From Cycas panzhihuaensis (taxonomy: Eukaryota > Cycadophyta), in assembly GCA_023213395.1 (NCBI GenBank), contig CM041465.1, positions 15,066,001-15,130,000 on the forward strand: a stretch of DNA of 64,000 bases. Reading direction: 5' to 3'. Shown piece by piece: positions 46,028 through 59,130 of this stretch; position 1 is the stretch's first letter, and every line of letters begins with the position of its first letter. The notes below the pieces were generated by a model. It was not told the DNA's origin, ran no database searches, and saw only the letters and a list, made by a program, of their open reading frames with translations. Made by a program: the position numbers and the translations under genes.

Positions 46028-48556
46028 TGGACGCCACACGGATAACCGCCGACCGAGCAGCGCGGGGAGAGATGGTGACGAAACGGTAGGAAGTGGAACC
46101 TACAAGGCAAGCAACTACCACGCAGAGGCGCCTGCGGCGCCGAGCGCGAGTTCGGATCCGCAATGGAGTATGGCTACTCGGGTGACCCTTCACCGCCTTG
46201 AGCGAAGGGCGAAGATACGTGGGACGAACCCGGGTTGACTGGGAGTAGGCCCTCCCACCCTTGGGTGGCCAAGGGAGAGAGAAAGAACCTAACAAGGATA
46301 GGCCAAGAACAATCCTATGCAATCTAACCTGTATACGAGCGATGCGAAGCAAGGCGCCTGTAAGTAAGGAAGAGGGAGGAAGGGTAAGGGGAAGAAGACT
46401 CCTACAACCTTTCCTACGAATAACAAAAGTACATGCAACAAGGCAAACAAATCGCAAAACCAATACGAAAAGGCAATTTTCCTTTTAATCTTCGATGTTC
46501 TAATTACTAGAAAAGAATAAAAGAAGGAAAAAGACCAGGTGCGAAGGGGAACAAAGCGTGCACCGGGCCAAGGCGTGAGAGATGGCGTAGCCTTCAGAAG
46601 AGCACCCAAACTACCACAGCTGCATCTGGGATGTGAAATGTAGCCAAGAAGTTTAAAAGGGGCTTCCTTACCTTCCCTGTGAAAAGTAAATGCGATAATC
46701 AAGGAAGGAAAGAAACGCTAACTAGCAAATGAGATAGCATAAAATATGACACATGCAAGGGACGCCACGGTGGAAGGGGCAACGCAACGCTCTCCGCGTC
46801 CCGAGTACCAGTAGCAACAAAGGTCTCCTCTCGCCGAGGGAGACACCTATATGCAACACAAAGATCTAGCAATATATGTCTAACAACATAAACGAGAGTC
46901 TAAATGTACATGCATCAGTGTTAGTCCAATAAGGAAAATACCAAAGAAGAACGATCTAAATGAAAGGAAACAACAAGGTAAGCTTCGGAGTGGCCTACCG
47001 CCCGCAAATGGTACCCAAACCTCTCCCAAGAGCCACGGGCATGAGGAGAAAGTCAAGACTCAAGGTCGGAAAACTACCGCAAGAAGGGGCAAGAAAGACC
47101 CAAAGACACCCACGGGAACCGGATGCTACGGGAGCAAACCGCAACCGGGAGCAAAGGTGGAGAAGAACCCGCGGTGGGGCCTATGGATGGCACCCAAACT
47201 GAATAAAGGGTCCCAAATCGTCACGCAACTTGTGACACCGGGTTTGGGCAACCAAGGGAGCCTTCAACCCTTGTTTGCAAGCCAAGAGTAGCACGGGCGA
47301 GAGGGAGGCTTTGAGGGCTTTGAGCCACTTAGGAGCGTGGTGTGGTGCGAATCCACCCAGCCTCCTCCAAAGCCTATGCAACCCTCAACGCCACGCTTTG
47401 GACAAAGAAACGCAGTAAGAAGGTGAGGGAGAGTGGTACAAAGCCCCCAAGAGGGAAGAAAACCACCTCTCAAGCAACAAATGAGAACAAATAAGTCAAG
47501 TGTAAATATCACCAAAACAAATACAAAGTGAAGAGTACCGGAAAGGGAGGCAAGGGATTTGCCCCACCAAAAGACAGTCAAGAAGGGCCGGAACAAACAA
47601 ATGGACTGAATAGAGCGTGCCAGGGGCCCTACTATGGAGGTGGAACGGAAACACTGCAAACGGGAGCTCGTGGATGCCTGGTAGAAAATACTGAAACCGC
47701 TTCAAAGGAGCCCTCTCAAGGCGTTTGAGGGCCGAGAATGTCTCACCAAGCCAAAGGAGAGTCAAGGCTGTATGAAGAGTGCAGTCCAGCCAAAGAAGAA
47801 ACAATGTAAGAGAGCAGAGCAGAGAGTGTTCCTCTTGAGAGTAAATCCAAAAGTGAGCCAAAAGATCCTTGAAAACGAGCCAAAAGATGTTTAAGTACTA
47901 AAGCAAAACCCTAAAGTACGCGAATAGGCACCTACCGGGAGGGAGAAAAGGCGAACCACGCGGGCGCTTCGCAATAAATGCGAAATCGCCACCATGGATT
48001 TTAAAAACAAGCAGAGATAACAGATCACGGAACTTTAGCTAGATCAATATTCCAAATGCATGAAAATTCCTAAGATCACAAGATCACTTCAGATGCCAAG
48101 ATTACGCAAGAGATGCACTGAGACACAAATGGGGCCCGCCAACCGTCCAGTCGGGGCAAACCAAAAAGGCTAAAGGACAACTAAAACACCCACCCGGAGC
48201 AAACAAGCCAAGAAACGGCCCACTGAGCGTAAATAGGCCCCCAAATGAGGTTGCAAGCTAACCAAGCGACGATGAGGCATCACCCGGTGGAGGTGGCGCA
48301 AACCCTGGATCCGGAGAGAGGAGGGCGATGCGAAGTAATACGGTCACCAAGGTGCCACACTCGCTAAGAGTGTGCCCCTGCTATAGTCGTCATAGGCTAA
48401 ACATAGGTGTGGACGACGACTAGGCCGCCCACAAAGTCATATGCATGCAAATATGTAAGCAGACAATCAGTACATAAAAGTGATGATAATGCTAGAGACA
48501 TACCTGCACTTACCTGAGTCGGTGATTCCGTATCCATTCCCGGAAGCCGGGAAACA
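46028..48556 (-). repeat. Tat-F 5' LTR
   Basis: 2,529 bp, from TGGACGCCAC to GGGAAACA on the plus strand. It pairs with 37622-40146; long AT-rich stretches are identical, and differences cluster as small indels at G/C-rich points. Confidence 0.92.
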
Positions 48557-51055
48557 GTAACCATGCTCATAAGGAGAATAGTATGATGCCATGTAGATTA
48601 AATCTTCTCTCTATTAGGTGATCTAAAGATCCAAATCAACCCACTTATTTAAACATACTTATTAAAAAATATATCAAATTATGTCATATAACCATACAAG
48701 GCTAATTTTAGAAGAACAATATAACTATAGTTTATAATTCTAAATCTTTAATCAAATTAGGCTCAAAAAGGGCATTGAGAATATTATTACACTTCTAATT
48801 TCGTATACTTATCTTTAAAAAATAAATAATTAAAATTTGGTTTTCAATAATAACTTCTATATTTTACATCCTCTAATAATTCATGTGGATATTCCAATAT
48901 ATCTATAAAACTTATCTAAGATTATTGAACAACCAAACCTAAGTTAGTAAAATTATTACATTTTATATTTAGTCATTACATACAAATATATATGGATCCA
49001 CTTAATCAATATGTTATAAACTCATCTTTATCATTGACATCTAATACAAAAAATAGAAGCTTAGATTTTTACATCATAGGCACTTCTCACCGATCTTAAA
49101 ACTATACTCCATTATATATTTTTTATCACTTTGCCTTCAAACAACTTTAATCATCTCACTAAACCACATGTAAATCTAATTTTAAAAATTAAAATTTAAC
49201 TTGTATAGAAAGTTGGAGAATGATATACCTTTTATTAGCCATTGGTGTATTTGGCTTGAGAAAATTTTGGGTCTTTGGACTCCTCTAGAATATGCACTCT
49301 AAATTGCTAGCAAACATACGCTAAAAATTAGGTCTTAAACCCTTTAGAATGTATATTTTCAATTTCTCTTAAAATATACTAAAATTAGTTTATAAAATGG
49401 CCAAAAAATGACTTTAATACCTTAAAGCATGTGACTACTTACTAAGATGAAATAGATTTTGACCCTCTCTAAATAGGTTCTTTGAAGTATAATTTGAATT
49501 CCTCTAATGCCCATTATGCCTACTATTTAACTAAATTATGAACTATAAATATGAATAATTTATGTTTTTGTTTCACATGCATATACCCATAAAGTCCAAA
49601 AAATTAGCATGTTAGCTCTAAATCTCTACAATTATACTCTAAATCAATGCTTTTAAAGACAATATATACTAACTAATACTATGCAAGGCAAAAGTAAATG
49701 TTGCCTGACATCTAAACAATGATTGAGTTGATGTCCTCCATGATCAATTGAACTTATAAGATGTTAGCAATACTTAGCTTAGGTAAAATATATACTTAAT
49801 GCTTCATTAGAGGATAGTTACCGTGTGCAGTTATGATGGAGGGATGCATCCTTATGAAAACAAGTATGATAAAGAGCCATGACCATACATGAAATAATAT
49901 GATACCATTTCAAGACATATTTAAATATACCCCCTTGGTATTCCAACCATCAACTTTTAGTGATGTGATCTCACTAAATCTACTCGAGATCCATCTCACT
50001 CTTGAAACACTATATTATTATTTTATTTTAGTATATTTAACATTGTGTTGATATGTTTTCTCTCTCGAGAGATTCCCATGATAAATCTAGTATTTGAATC
50101 TCCTTATGCATATTCCTGGCATGTAATAGTCCTTACCTTTAGTTAGTTAACACTCTATCAACATCTTACATATACATAAACCATAACATGGTATTAAAGC
50201 CTGAGGAAGTGAGGAATAATATTAGAACTCAAATTAAGATTGGAAATGAGTGATTTTATTACTAACTAGTCAATTCAAAGATTAGAGATCCATAAATTAG
50301 GTTGACACTAAGAAAAGAGGCCATCTAGAGTTTCCAAAACATATTAGGCACTTTATATGCTTGTGGCACTAATAGTGGAAGCTATATAATGATGCTGGGC
50401 ATTAACTAAATCTATACAATGGTATTGGGCTTAGATTGGGCATCATAAAAGCATTAATAGGCAAGTTTTAAAGACATTGGATACCATTCAAGAATGTTGG
50501 GCTTAAACTAAAGCTATACAATAGAGAATGGGTAGTATTCAATAATACATATTGGTTAATACATGAACTGGGTAAGTTTGAGAAAAGAACTTACTCATCT
50601 AACTTCATTCTAGTGTGATAATCATTAATAGAAGTGTGTAAATAGTGTGTGTACAACCAAAGTTAGCATATATTTGGATCAAAAGTTGTTTAGAAGGATT
50701 TGGAAGCCCTACACATCCCTATGATCTCAACTGATAGCCTTAACCATTCTAAACATCTCATCTATCAAGAATTGAAGACATTTTAATATATTTTATTAAA
50801 TACTAAAGTTTATCTAAGCTATCATTTAAAGGAATATGCTGTAGAAGACTATTAATTCACTACCATGTGACATAGACTACCTAGAGTCATCATTATTGAT
50901 TATAAAATCATTACTTAATTTGCTACTGTACAAAAAAAATTACAAAGCCATTCATTGTTGCATAGTTTGTGTGAAAAAAAAAAGAGAATAAACCTTAGAT
51001 CAATTATTCATGCAAAGCCATCATTCAACATTATTTTCAAATGCAAAAATATTAT

Positions 51056-51056
51056 A

Positions 51057-51102
<46 letters not shown>
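51056..51102. repeat. (CA)n microsatellite
   Basis: About 47 bp of CA repeats with one interruption near the left end. Confidence 0.97.
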
Positions 51103-51107
<5 letters not shown>

Positions 51108-51383
51108 TATATTTGATATACGTTTTGATTGATAAATTAAAGCATGTAGGTCAAAAAATCTGCCATGCATAGAGAATTATGCCACCATTTGTATGTTGCT
51201 TATACATTGAAATGTAGAATAGAATGATATAAATAGAATGAATATCATTTGATTAATATTTCTAATGTTTTAATATAGTTTGAAGATGCGATTAATAGAT
51301 ATTGATCATATTTTTAATGAAAACAGACTAATATCATTTATAAGACTTTGGAAGAGTCAAAATTAAAGACAATATTCTTAATT

Positions 51384-51385
<2 letters not shown>

Positions 51386-51469
<84 letters not shown>
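51386..51469. repeat. (TA)n microsatellite
   Basis: About 84 bp of uninterrupted TA repeats. It can form a cruciform, and its length is prone to sequencing and assembly error. Confidence 0.97.
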
Positions 51470-51473
<4 letters not shown>

Positions 51474-52191
51474 CTTTAAAATAAAGTGATTTATTATTTT
51501 TTAAAGCACTTTACAATGATTATTCCATCCAGATTCAACACAACTATATGTGACATCCGTATATAGAGCATATTACCTTTGTCAGAGAAGCTTATAGTGT
51601 AAAAGGTACCCTTTTAATATATTATTTCTTCGATTAATATTTAAAGGCATATTATTTACATTAAATGTGTCATACATATATCAAAATCTCAGTGAAGTAA
51701 TATACATAGTAGTGACTTAGGTTTCGTAAAGTGTTAAATAGTAGACACTAAGACTTATAATCATGTTTGACAATCAAGTACAAACAAACTCAAAGTATAT
51801 GTGGATATGGACACCATAACAACCTTATTACTACAAGCAATCTTTAATAGGACTAATTTCAAAGAGTAAAAATTTAATATAGAGCTTGTATTTGATAACA
51901 TGAGGGCAAAGCAAAACAAAGACTATAAGGTATGAATTACAAATAATAAACAAACTTTTGTATAAAGTTGGTAGTGTTAAGGAGCACTATTAGGACATGA
52001 GAGCCTATATAAATAGTTAGGACATTGGGCAAGCCTGTCATCGATTAGATTTGGTATTAAAAAATACTATTTAAATTAAATTATAAAATAATATATATTT
52101 GACAACTAAGTTGGCTGATATTGGCTAATGGTAGTCCCATGACATTCTAATGTGGCATCACACTTTATAATAACATAAATGAACATTATAA

Positions 52192-52863
52192 CTAACATTC
52201 TCCCCCATAATCTTCATTTTGTATAACTTCAATATTTTCTTTAAATTTATGAAATTTGATTCTTCCAAGAGCCTTAGTGAAGATATCTACTACCTGTTCA
52301 TCTGTGCCACAATAAACTAATTCAATCTTACCTACTTGTACTAATTCTCTGATAAAGTGATATTGTGTTTTAATATGCTTCATTCATCCATAAAACATGG
52401 GATTGCATGTCATTTGAATTATACTTTGATTGTCACACATCACATGTATTAGTCCATCCTATTTCATTTGTAAGGTCATGGAGTAACTGATGTAACCAAA
52501 CTATTTCACATACTTCTACTACTGATACTTTATACTTTGCTTCTATAGTAAACAAGGAAACTATATTTTACCTTATGGTACTCCAAGTAATTGAAGTTGA
52601 TTCCATGCTAAAGTATAACTAGATGTGAATTTCCTATCATCAATACAACCTGCCCAATCTGAATCGGTATAGCTAATCAACCTAAAATCTATTGAAGACT
52701 TATAATATAACCCATAACCATTTCCGTCTTTTATATAATGAAGTATTCTCTTAACTACTTGCCAATGTGTTATCTTAGGTTCTTGAATAAACTTGGATAC
52801 CATGCTTACTAAATATACAATATTAGGATAAGTTGACATTAGATAGATTAAACTACCAATCAA
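52192..52863 (-). pseudogene. Copia IV RNase H
   Basis: 52573-52863 reads MIGSLIYLMSTYPNIVYLV, the link from RT, then RILHYIKDGNGYGLYY and SYTDSDWAGCIDDRKFTS, with the first catalytic Asp region intact. 52192-52383 holds the C-terminus, with QYHFIRELVQVGKIELVYC and DIFTKALGRIKFHKFKENI. About 190 bases between them, around 52384-52572, carry frame breaks and the degenerate DNQS block. Confidence 0.86.
52196..52210 (-). promoter_or_regulatory. Copia IV polypurine tract
   Basis: The minus strand reads TATGGGGGAGAA, followed by TGTTAGTTATAATG, the probable LTR start. Confidence 0.82.
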
Positions 52864-53720
52864 CTACCTATAAAATGTAAGATCAATTAATGCATAATCA
52901 TCTAGCTTAGATAACTTTATTCTAATTTTGGATAGTGTAGTCAATGCCTTGAAATCATTCATTTTAAACTTTTGAAGTAAATATAATGTGTATTTCCTTT
53001 TAGATACAAAAATACCATTTTCATCTTGCCATATCTCTAAACCTAGGAAGTAATGCATAAGGCCCAAATCTATCATCTTAAATTCCTTGCACATGTCATT
53101 TTTAAATTTTTATGATAGTTAAGAGTCATTTCCTGTGTAGATTAAGTCATCAACATATAGTGCCACAATAAGTATTGAGTCACTTTTAATCTTTATGTAG
53201 TAGTTAGGATCCGATTGACTTTGTTCATACCCTTTGTCTATGAAATATTTGTTTATCTTATGAGTACCAAGCTCTAGGTGCTTGTTTTAATCCATAAAAA
53301 GATTTCTTAAGTTTGTATACCTTGTTTTTCCCCCCTTGACTTCAAAGCCTTTTGGTTATTGGACATAGATTTCCTCTTCTATGTATTCATTTAGAAACAC
53401 ACTTTTAACATCCATTTGTTGGATAGTCCATCCCTTTTATGTAGTAAGACTTAACATGAGATGTACTATTTCCATTCAAGCTACATGAGCAAATGTTTTA
53501 TTATAGTCGATTCCTTCAATTTGGGCATATCCTTTAGCTTCTAGCCTTGCTTTATATGTATCAATAGAGCCATGTGATTAGAATTTCATATTGTAAACCC
53601 ATTTGGTACCAATTACATATTTATTTAGAGAGAGATCAACTAGTTCCCCTGTGTCATTATTGACCAAAGCATTATACTCCTCCTATATTATATATTACCA
53701 TTCTTGTTTGGTATTAGCCT
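52864..53720 (-). pseudogene. Copia IV reverse transcriptase
   Basis: The catalytic box reads LYVDDLI on the minus strand, intact at 53147-53158. After it, 52864-53094 reads KMIDLGLMHYFLGLEIWQ. Before it, degenerate sequence up to about 53700 matches the copia RT N-terminus, including a stretch like TFAHVA near 53490. Stops interrupt the frame, one a few codons after the YVDD box. Confidence 0.85.
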
Positions 53721-53999
53721 CTTCAAAGATACGAGGCTAATATAAGTCCATGACTTGGCTCATTAGAGTGAAGTTGACCCTATTAGAATGTGTGGATCTC
53801 CTTTCAAAATTATTATCAAGAATATTCATTAGGTCATGTTGTCTTTATACCCACTTTGGAACATTCTGACTGGATGTAGAGGGCCCAACCTGATTAGGAC
53901 TTGAGTCATGTTAAGTTGGCATATATGAAGGCATATTTATCGATGTAGGATACGAATCAAACTCTACTATAATGTTCTTCCCTTGTCTTTTTCAATCTC

Positions 54000-55080
54000 T
54001 ACTTTATAATAATCGTCCTCTTTGAAGACAACATCTCTACCCAAGACTATCTTTTTCTCCTTGGGGTCAAATAACTTCTAAGATCTAGTTAAATCATAAT
54101 ATCCTAAAATTATATACTTGGTGAGTTTATCATCTAATTTCATTCTATTTTGCTTACGTATATGAGTAAATACTAGGTAACTAAAGATTTTTAAGTGGTA
54201 AATACTAGGCTTATGTCATATCTAAGCCTCTTCGGGTGTAACCCACCTTAGTGCCTTAGTGGTACACCTATTTAATGGATATACAATTATGTGTATGACT
54301 TCTGCCCAAATTCATGCCTAAGTTGCTTGTCCTTAATCATGCACCTTGCCATCTTAGTAATGGTTATATTCTTCCTTTCAGCTACTCCAGTCTGTTGTGG
54401 AGTGTATGGATTGGTGTATTGCCTCCTTAAGCCATTATAAATACAAAAGTCTTTAAATTCATTTAAGGTGAACTCTCCCCTATTATCTAATCTAAGGGAG
54501 AGGATTTGATGTCCACTTTACCTCTTAACAAAGGATTTGAAGCCCACAAAACATTGATATATATCTAATTTAAACTTTAGGATATATACCTAAGTTTTCC
54601 TTGTAAAGTCATCAATGAATATCATGAAATATTTAGCTCCTCTGAGTGAGGTTACATCCATAGGACCACATAAATTTGTGTATACTAATCAGAGGGGATA
54701 TTATGCTCTATAGCTGTTATCTAGAAATCTCTCTCTATGTTGCTTTCTAAGTAAACATCCTTCATATATTTCTTTATTTTCCTCAATGGCAGGTAAACCT
54801 TCAACCATCTCTACTCTTTTTATTAAGGCCAAGCTACTATAGCTTAGGTGGCCAAATTATTTATACCAAGTGTCACTCCCAACCTTAGTAGAGGCTTTCA
54901 ATGCATAGTTATCTATTGAAGGCATGACTAGCTTAAATAGTTGATCACTAGTCATTTGTCCCTTGACTACAATAGCTTTGTTTATCCTTTTGTCTTTGAT
55001 TGTGTATTCACTGTTGTCAAAAGTGACCTTCTAATCATGTTCCATCATCTATCCTATTGAAAGAAAATTCTTCTTCAAGC
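54000..55080 (-). pseudogene. Copia IV integrase
   Basis: The minus strand reads [20 protein letters not shown] then IDDFTRKT (about 54600-54680), RLDNRGEF near 54490, and YTPQQTGVAERKN at about 54369-54410. The third catalytic Glu is intact at about 54377, unlike in copia I, copia III and the chromovirus. Stops occur, for example after RKT. Confidence 0.84.
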
Positions 55081-55114
55081 CAACTACATATAATATATCA
55101 TCGATGTTTCAAGT

Positions 55115-55533
55115 TTAACCTGATTCTATAGTGATAGTAATGTTGCCTCTACTAGTTGACTCATATGAAGTTTTGTCCCCAAACATGATCTTTCCCTTTT
55201 TGGTTCTATTAAGAGTTTTGAAGATTTCCTCCTTATCCATCATATAAGTTGAGCATCCTGAATCTATATACCAACTATCTTCTTCTCCATTGGTTATAAG
55301 ACATGATAAGAATAGTTTATCATTTTCTCTACTTTCAGTTATAGTATTTACACTCCCTCTTTGTTGTTTTGCATTCTTAGCAAAGCAATGATCCTCCATG
55401 TATCTAATCTTATGGCAATATAAGCATTGAATTTATGCTTTAGTTCTTTCGTTATTTCTTCTACTTCTAGAGATTCCTCCACCTCTAGAGGTTGATCTAC
55501 CTCTTTCAAAAAATGGTGTTTAACTTTATCCTT
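55115..55533 (-). pseudogene. Copia IV protease and gag zinc knuckle
   Basis: An open stretch at 55115-55399 includes DSWYIDSGCSTYMM, with the catalytic DSG at 55256-55264. Just before it, the knuckle reads CLYCHKIRYMEDHC (about 55380-55425), with Tyr in the place of the His ligand. A Glu-rich stretch reaches the GATAA duplication at 55534-55538. Gag continues at 63130 on the other side of copia III. Confidence 0.82.
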
Positions 55534-55538
55534 GATAA

Positions 55539-55835
55539 TGAAAAGAGTGGATCTATCCTTCATCTCCATGCACTAAACACAAAGGCAAACATGGGAGCAA
55601 GAGAGACTTGAGAGAAAGAAAGTAGCTCTCACAAAATGGGGAGGTAAGAATGAATCTCCTCCATTGAGCTTTACTTTTATATTGAGAGAGGGAGCATTTG
55701 AGTTAGGTGAAATGAAATTACACATAATGCACATGAAAGTGCATTTCACTTAAGTGATCTAATTTAAAGTTCACTTAAGACCCTTTTTCGAAATAATCAA
55801 CTAATGTAATGACCTTATGTCATTAACCCTTTTCA
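55539..55835 (-). repeat. Copia III 3' LTR
   Basis: 297 bp, TGAAAAGAG...CCCTTTTCA, identical by eye to 62833-63129. Confidence 0.95.
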
Positions 55836-55848
55836 ATCTCCCCCTTAA
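55836..55848 (-). promoter_or_regulatory. Copia III polypurine tract
   Basis: The minus strand reads TTAAGGGGGAGAT directly before the 3' LTR. Confidence 0.88.
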
Positions 55849-56082
55849 TGGTAGAAGGTCATTTCATTCTATTTTATTCTATCCTATGAGGTCTTCATTT
55901 GAGCCTCTTACAAAGCAAACTAGTATGATACTTTTGTGGGAAACCCTCATGGGGAAGAAAACCCACAAATTTTCTAATCTACTAACCTAGCTCATGCAGC
56001 TCTTTAAATGTAGCCAGATAGCCAATCAGTACAATAAATTTTGTAGCTGAAATCCACTGAGTCTCCATATACCATTTGGTCA

Positions 56083-56229
56083 TCCCCCATGCCCTTTCGG
56101 GTTTTCACAGGTTCTGATTTTCCAAAATGATACAACCCTTATACTTTCGCGCGTACATGGGGTTTTTACGAATGGGATAGAGCAGAGACTTACTCTTGTC
56201 CTTCCGCGCCCACAAGGGGTTTTCACGAA
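56083..56229 (-). repeat. 57-bp tandem repeat before the 3' LTR of copia III
   Basis: On the minus strand the sequence FVKTPC recurs with a 57-bp period (starting at 56229 and 56172), and a third, more diverged unit begins at 56115. The units share the plus-strand core GGGGTTTTCACGAA with changes. It lies between RNase H and the polypurine tract. Confidence 0.6.
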
Positions 56230-56279
56230 GGAGACAGAGTATGATGGTCCTATTGTCATCTCCTTCAATCGGGCCAGAT

Positions 56280-57750
56280 GGAGGCCCTAAGGCCGAGTTG
56301 CTTTGAACTGCTCAAACTTCACCCTCTTCGGTTTGGTGAAAATATTGGCCACTTGATCTCATTGTGGGGCAAGACTCAATTGAATTGTGCCATCATGAAC
56401 TAGTTCTCTAATCCTGTGGACTTTTGTACTTATATGTTTGGTATGATCATGAAACATGTGATTTTTAGCAACTGGATTGTAGATTGATTATCTACATGTA
56501 AGCTAGTCGAACGTGTTTGGGTGGCATTTAATGTATTCAACAATTTTCTAAGCCATATCACCTCCTTGCTTGTCTCGTATAAAGAATGTACTCACTTCAG
56601 TAGCTTGAGTCTGCAACTATCTTCTCGCCGTTCGGATCTCCATGATATTGGTGTGCTCCAAGAAATGTTACATACCCGCACGTAGATCTTCCCGTGTCTT
56701 TATCTCCAAAGAAAGTCCGAGTCTGTATGCATAAAGTTTAAATTCGCATTGGGTTCATACAATGCACCATATTTGTTAGTCGCCTTTAGGTACCTCAACA
56801 CTGTATTGTAGCTTGCCAATGATTCTGCTTAGGATTTGTCATGAATCTTGCAAGAATGCTGACAGAGTGTGCAATATCTGGCCTTGTGTTGGTAGTATAG
56901 ATGAGACTACCTACAAGTTGCTTGTAGAGTATCAAGGCCCCGCCTCCCTATTGTCACCATCAACTGAGAGCTTAATATTAGGCTCCATAGGTGTATCCAC
57001 TGGTCGAGCACCTTCCAACTGAACCTTTGTCAGAAGATCGTTGATATATTTTTCTTGGGAGAGAAAGATTTTTCCATCCTTTTGAGTTACTTCAATTCCC
57101 AAGTGATATTTCATCAACCCGAGGTCAGACAATTTAAAAGTTTTAGCAAGGTCCTTCTTCAGCTGGCTGATTGCCTGTTCACTATTCCCCGTTATGAGCA
57201 TGTCATCCACAAGATTAAGAGGTAAGTGACTTTATCATTTTGGCGCTTGATGAATAATGTTGCATCAATATCTTGATAGTCACAAACCTCATATCCAAGT
57301 TGCCTCATTCTTTCAGACAACTTGGTAAACTAAGCATGAGGGGCTTGCTTAGGTCAGACAAGGACTTTTGAGCCTACAAACTTTATGCTCCCGATCACAA
57401 TCTCGTATCCTTCTGGCTGAGCCACGTAAATTTCTTCTTTAAGGCCCCCATTGAGAAATGCGGTCTTAACATCAAGTTGGTGGATTTTCCAACCCTGTTG
57501 AGTAGCCAAGGCTATAAGAGTTCTAATTATAGGCCACTTGGTTATAGGAGCAAAGATTTCAGTGTATTCAATACCTTCCCTTTGCGTGAATCCTTTCGCT
57601 ACCAACCTCACCTTGTGTTTTTCTAAGGTGCCATCTGATCTATACTTATTTTTGAACACCCATTTATTTTGAACTACCTTTCTTCCAAGTGGTAGATCAA
57701 CAAGCTCCCATGTACCGTTCTTAATAAGAGATTGATACTCGCTCATGGCA
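56280..57750 (-). pseudogene. Copia III reverse transcriptase and RNase H
   Basis: 57354-57746 is an open stretch with NGTWELVDLP, QNKWVFKNKYRSDG, RLVAKGFTQREGI and HQLDVKTAFLNG, and the first catalytic Asp is in place. The second box reads LVDDMLITG (57200-57211) where YVDD is usual. 56932-57210 continues with KLSDLGLMKYHLGIEV. RNase H at about 56400-56900 is more decayed but keeps YGALYEPNANLNF and HTDSD. A frameshift lies between the two RT blocks. Confidence 0.88.
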
Positions 57751-58326
57751 TTTCTCCAAGCCGCATGCTTTACGCCTTCTTGGTACGTTAGGGCTCTTCA
57801 TTAAGAGCAAGATGCGCTCACCGGGTTCAAGCTCAACAGAAAGTGATTCATGCATCCTTGCTCTATGGGCACTTCTAGTGCCAGTTTTGCCTACCTCATC
57901 TGGTCGCATGTCCTTGTGTAGCTGGTAGGCTTCACGAAAACCTCGAGTTGGCAATGAGGTTTTTATTTCCACAACCTCTTGATCTTCGTTTTGATCCTGA
58001 AAAGGATCATATGAAATATTTGGCACGGAGGAAGTTGACGATGCTGGAGAAGATGGGCCAGCCACAGATGTTGGAGAAGATGATCCTTCTGCTATGGCTT
58101 TGACTTTGTCAACTTGGCTGTTCACAAATGATGGTGCTGGATGTGTACACATTAGATTGGAGTCACAGCTTATATCCTCCGAGGCTCTATTGTCAGATTC
58201 CAAGATTTTAAGCAACTGTTCAAAGATCTCCCCTAAATTTTGGAATCTGGACATCAAATTCAGTAGCATCATTAAATCGATATGAAGGCATCTTGGAGTC
58301 AAGTCTGAGTAATTGATCTTTAGTCT
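57751..58326 (-). pseudogene. Copia III linker between integrase and RT
   Basis: A 193-codon frame at 57721-58302 covers the variable, Ser- and Glu-rich linker found between integrase and RT in copia Pol, with SSSPTSVAGPSSPASST and NEDQEVVEI. It carries no catalytic residue. One part, toward 57780, shifts frame. Confidence 0.65.
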
Positions 58327-59130
58327 CTACAAAGATAACATCTCTAGTGATGATGATTTTGCGCTCTGAAGGTATAAAAACCTTGTATCCCTTTTGTCCA
58401 TAGTGTATCTGACAAAGATGCCTTTGATGGCTCTATCTTGGAGCTTATTTCTATGTTCCTGCAAAATATGAGCATAACAAGTAGAGCCAAAAATTCTGAA
58501 GTGGGAGATAGAGGGGGTTTGTCCATACCACATTTCATATGGAGAGGGGCCGAGCTTGGAGGGACTAACAGTGTTGATGCAATACATAACAGTCCAGATA
58601 GCTTCAGCCCAAAGATAGATAGGGACATTCTTATATACTAGCATAGCACGAGCCATATTCATGATGGTCCTATTCATGCGCTTCTAAGAACTCCATTTTG
58701 TTGGGGTGTACCTGCAACAGTGGTCTGATGTTTGATTCCATGTTGACGTAGGTACGATTCAAACTCATTGGATATACACTCACCACCATTGTCAGTCCTA
58801 AGTATTTTGATCTTGAATCTAAATTCATTTTCCACGCGGGACTTGAAAGCTTGAAACATAGAAAAAGCTTCATCTTTCTTTGCAAGAAAAGTAACCCATA
58901 CTTTCTTGGTAAAATCATCAATGAAAGTAATATAGTACCACTTCTGTTTGATAGAAGGGATGGGCATAGGACCGCATATATCTGAGTGTACAAGCTGCAA
59001 AAGTTGGCTAGATTTCCACTGACTATGAGGAAAAGGTTATCTTTGAGATTTAGCAATAATACATGCTTCACATTTAAAGGGCTTAGAGGGGAACTTAGGC
59101 AAACCAGGAAGAGTGTCTTGTAGTTCTCTT
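58327..59130 (-). pseudogene. Copia III integrase
   Basis: 58674-59000 reads MQLVHSDICGPMPIPS, FIDDFTKKVWV and LRTDNGGEC, so the first two catalytic Asp are present. It then reads GTPQQNGV, after which the frame slips. In the next frame, 58327-58677 starts at MNRTIMNMARAML and continues with YGQTPSISHFRIFG. The slip falls on the block that normally holds the catalytic Glu, and in the second frame that codon is Lys. The HHCC part lies at about 59040-59170. Confidence 0.86.

Larger units (their letters stand above)
37622..48556 (-). mobile_element. Tat-F: deleted relative of Tat-E
   Basis: A 10.9-kb GC-rich element with LTRs of about 2.53 kb and an imperfect duplication (GTAAT at 37618-37622, whose last base overlaps the damaged LTR end; GTAAC at 48557-48561). 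Internal order on the minus strand: primer binding site, gag, protease, RT N-terminus, spacer, second RNase H. Compared with Tat-E it lacks about 2.15 kb (Tat-E about 15825-17975: RT core, RNase H, integrase; junction near 41811) and about 720 bp (Tat-E 14226-14945; junction near 41015). Without integrase and RT catalytic parts it could only move with outside help, unless the losses came after insertion. Confidence 0.9.
48557..52195. other. AT-rich DNA with microsatellites and probably the copia IV 3' LTR
   Basis: No coding motif was recognised. By position the left part should be more of copia V, and the right part contains the 3' LTR of copia IV, which ends at 52195 (TAACTAACA before the polypurine tract). 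Its left end cannot be set because its partner lies outside the window. Two long microsatellites lie within. Confidence 0.5.

Noticed and set aside
51056-51469. Long CA and TA runs as possible telomere, centromere or regulatory DNA.
   Set aside because: They are simple microsatellites in AT-rich DNA with no higher-order repeat nearby.
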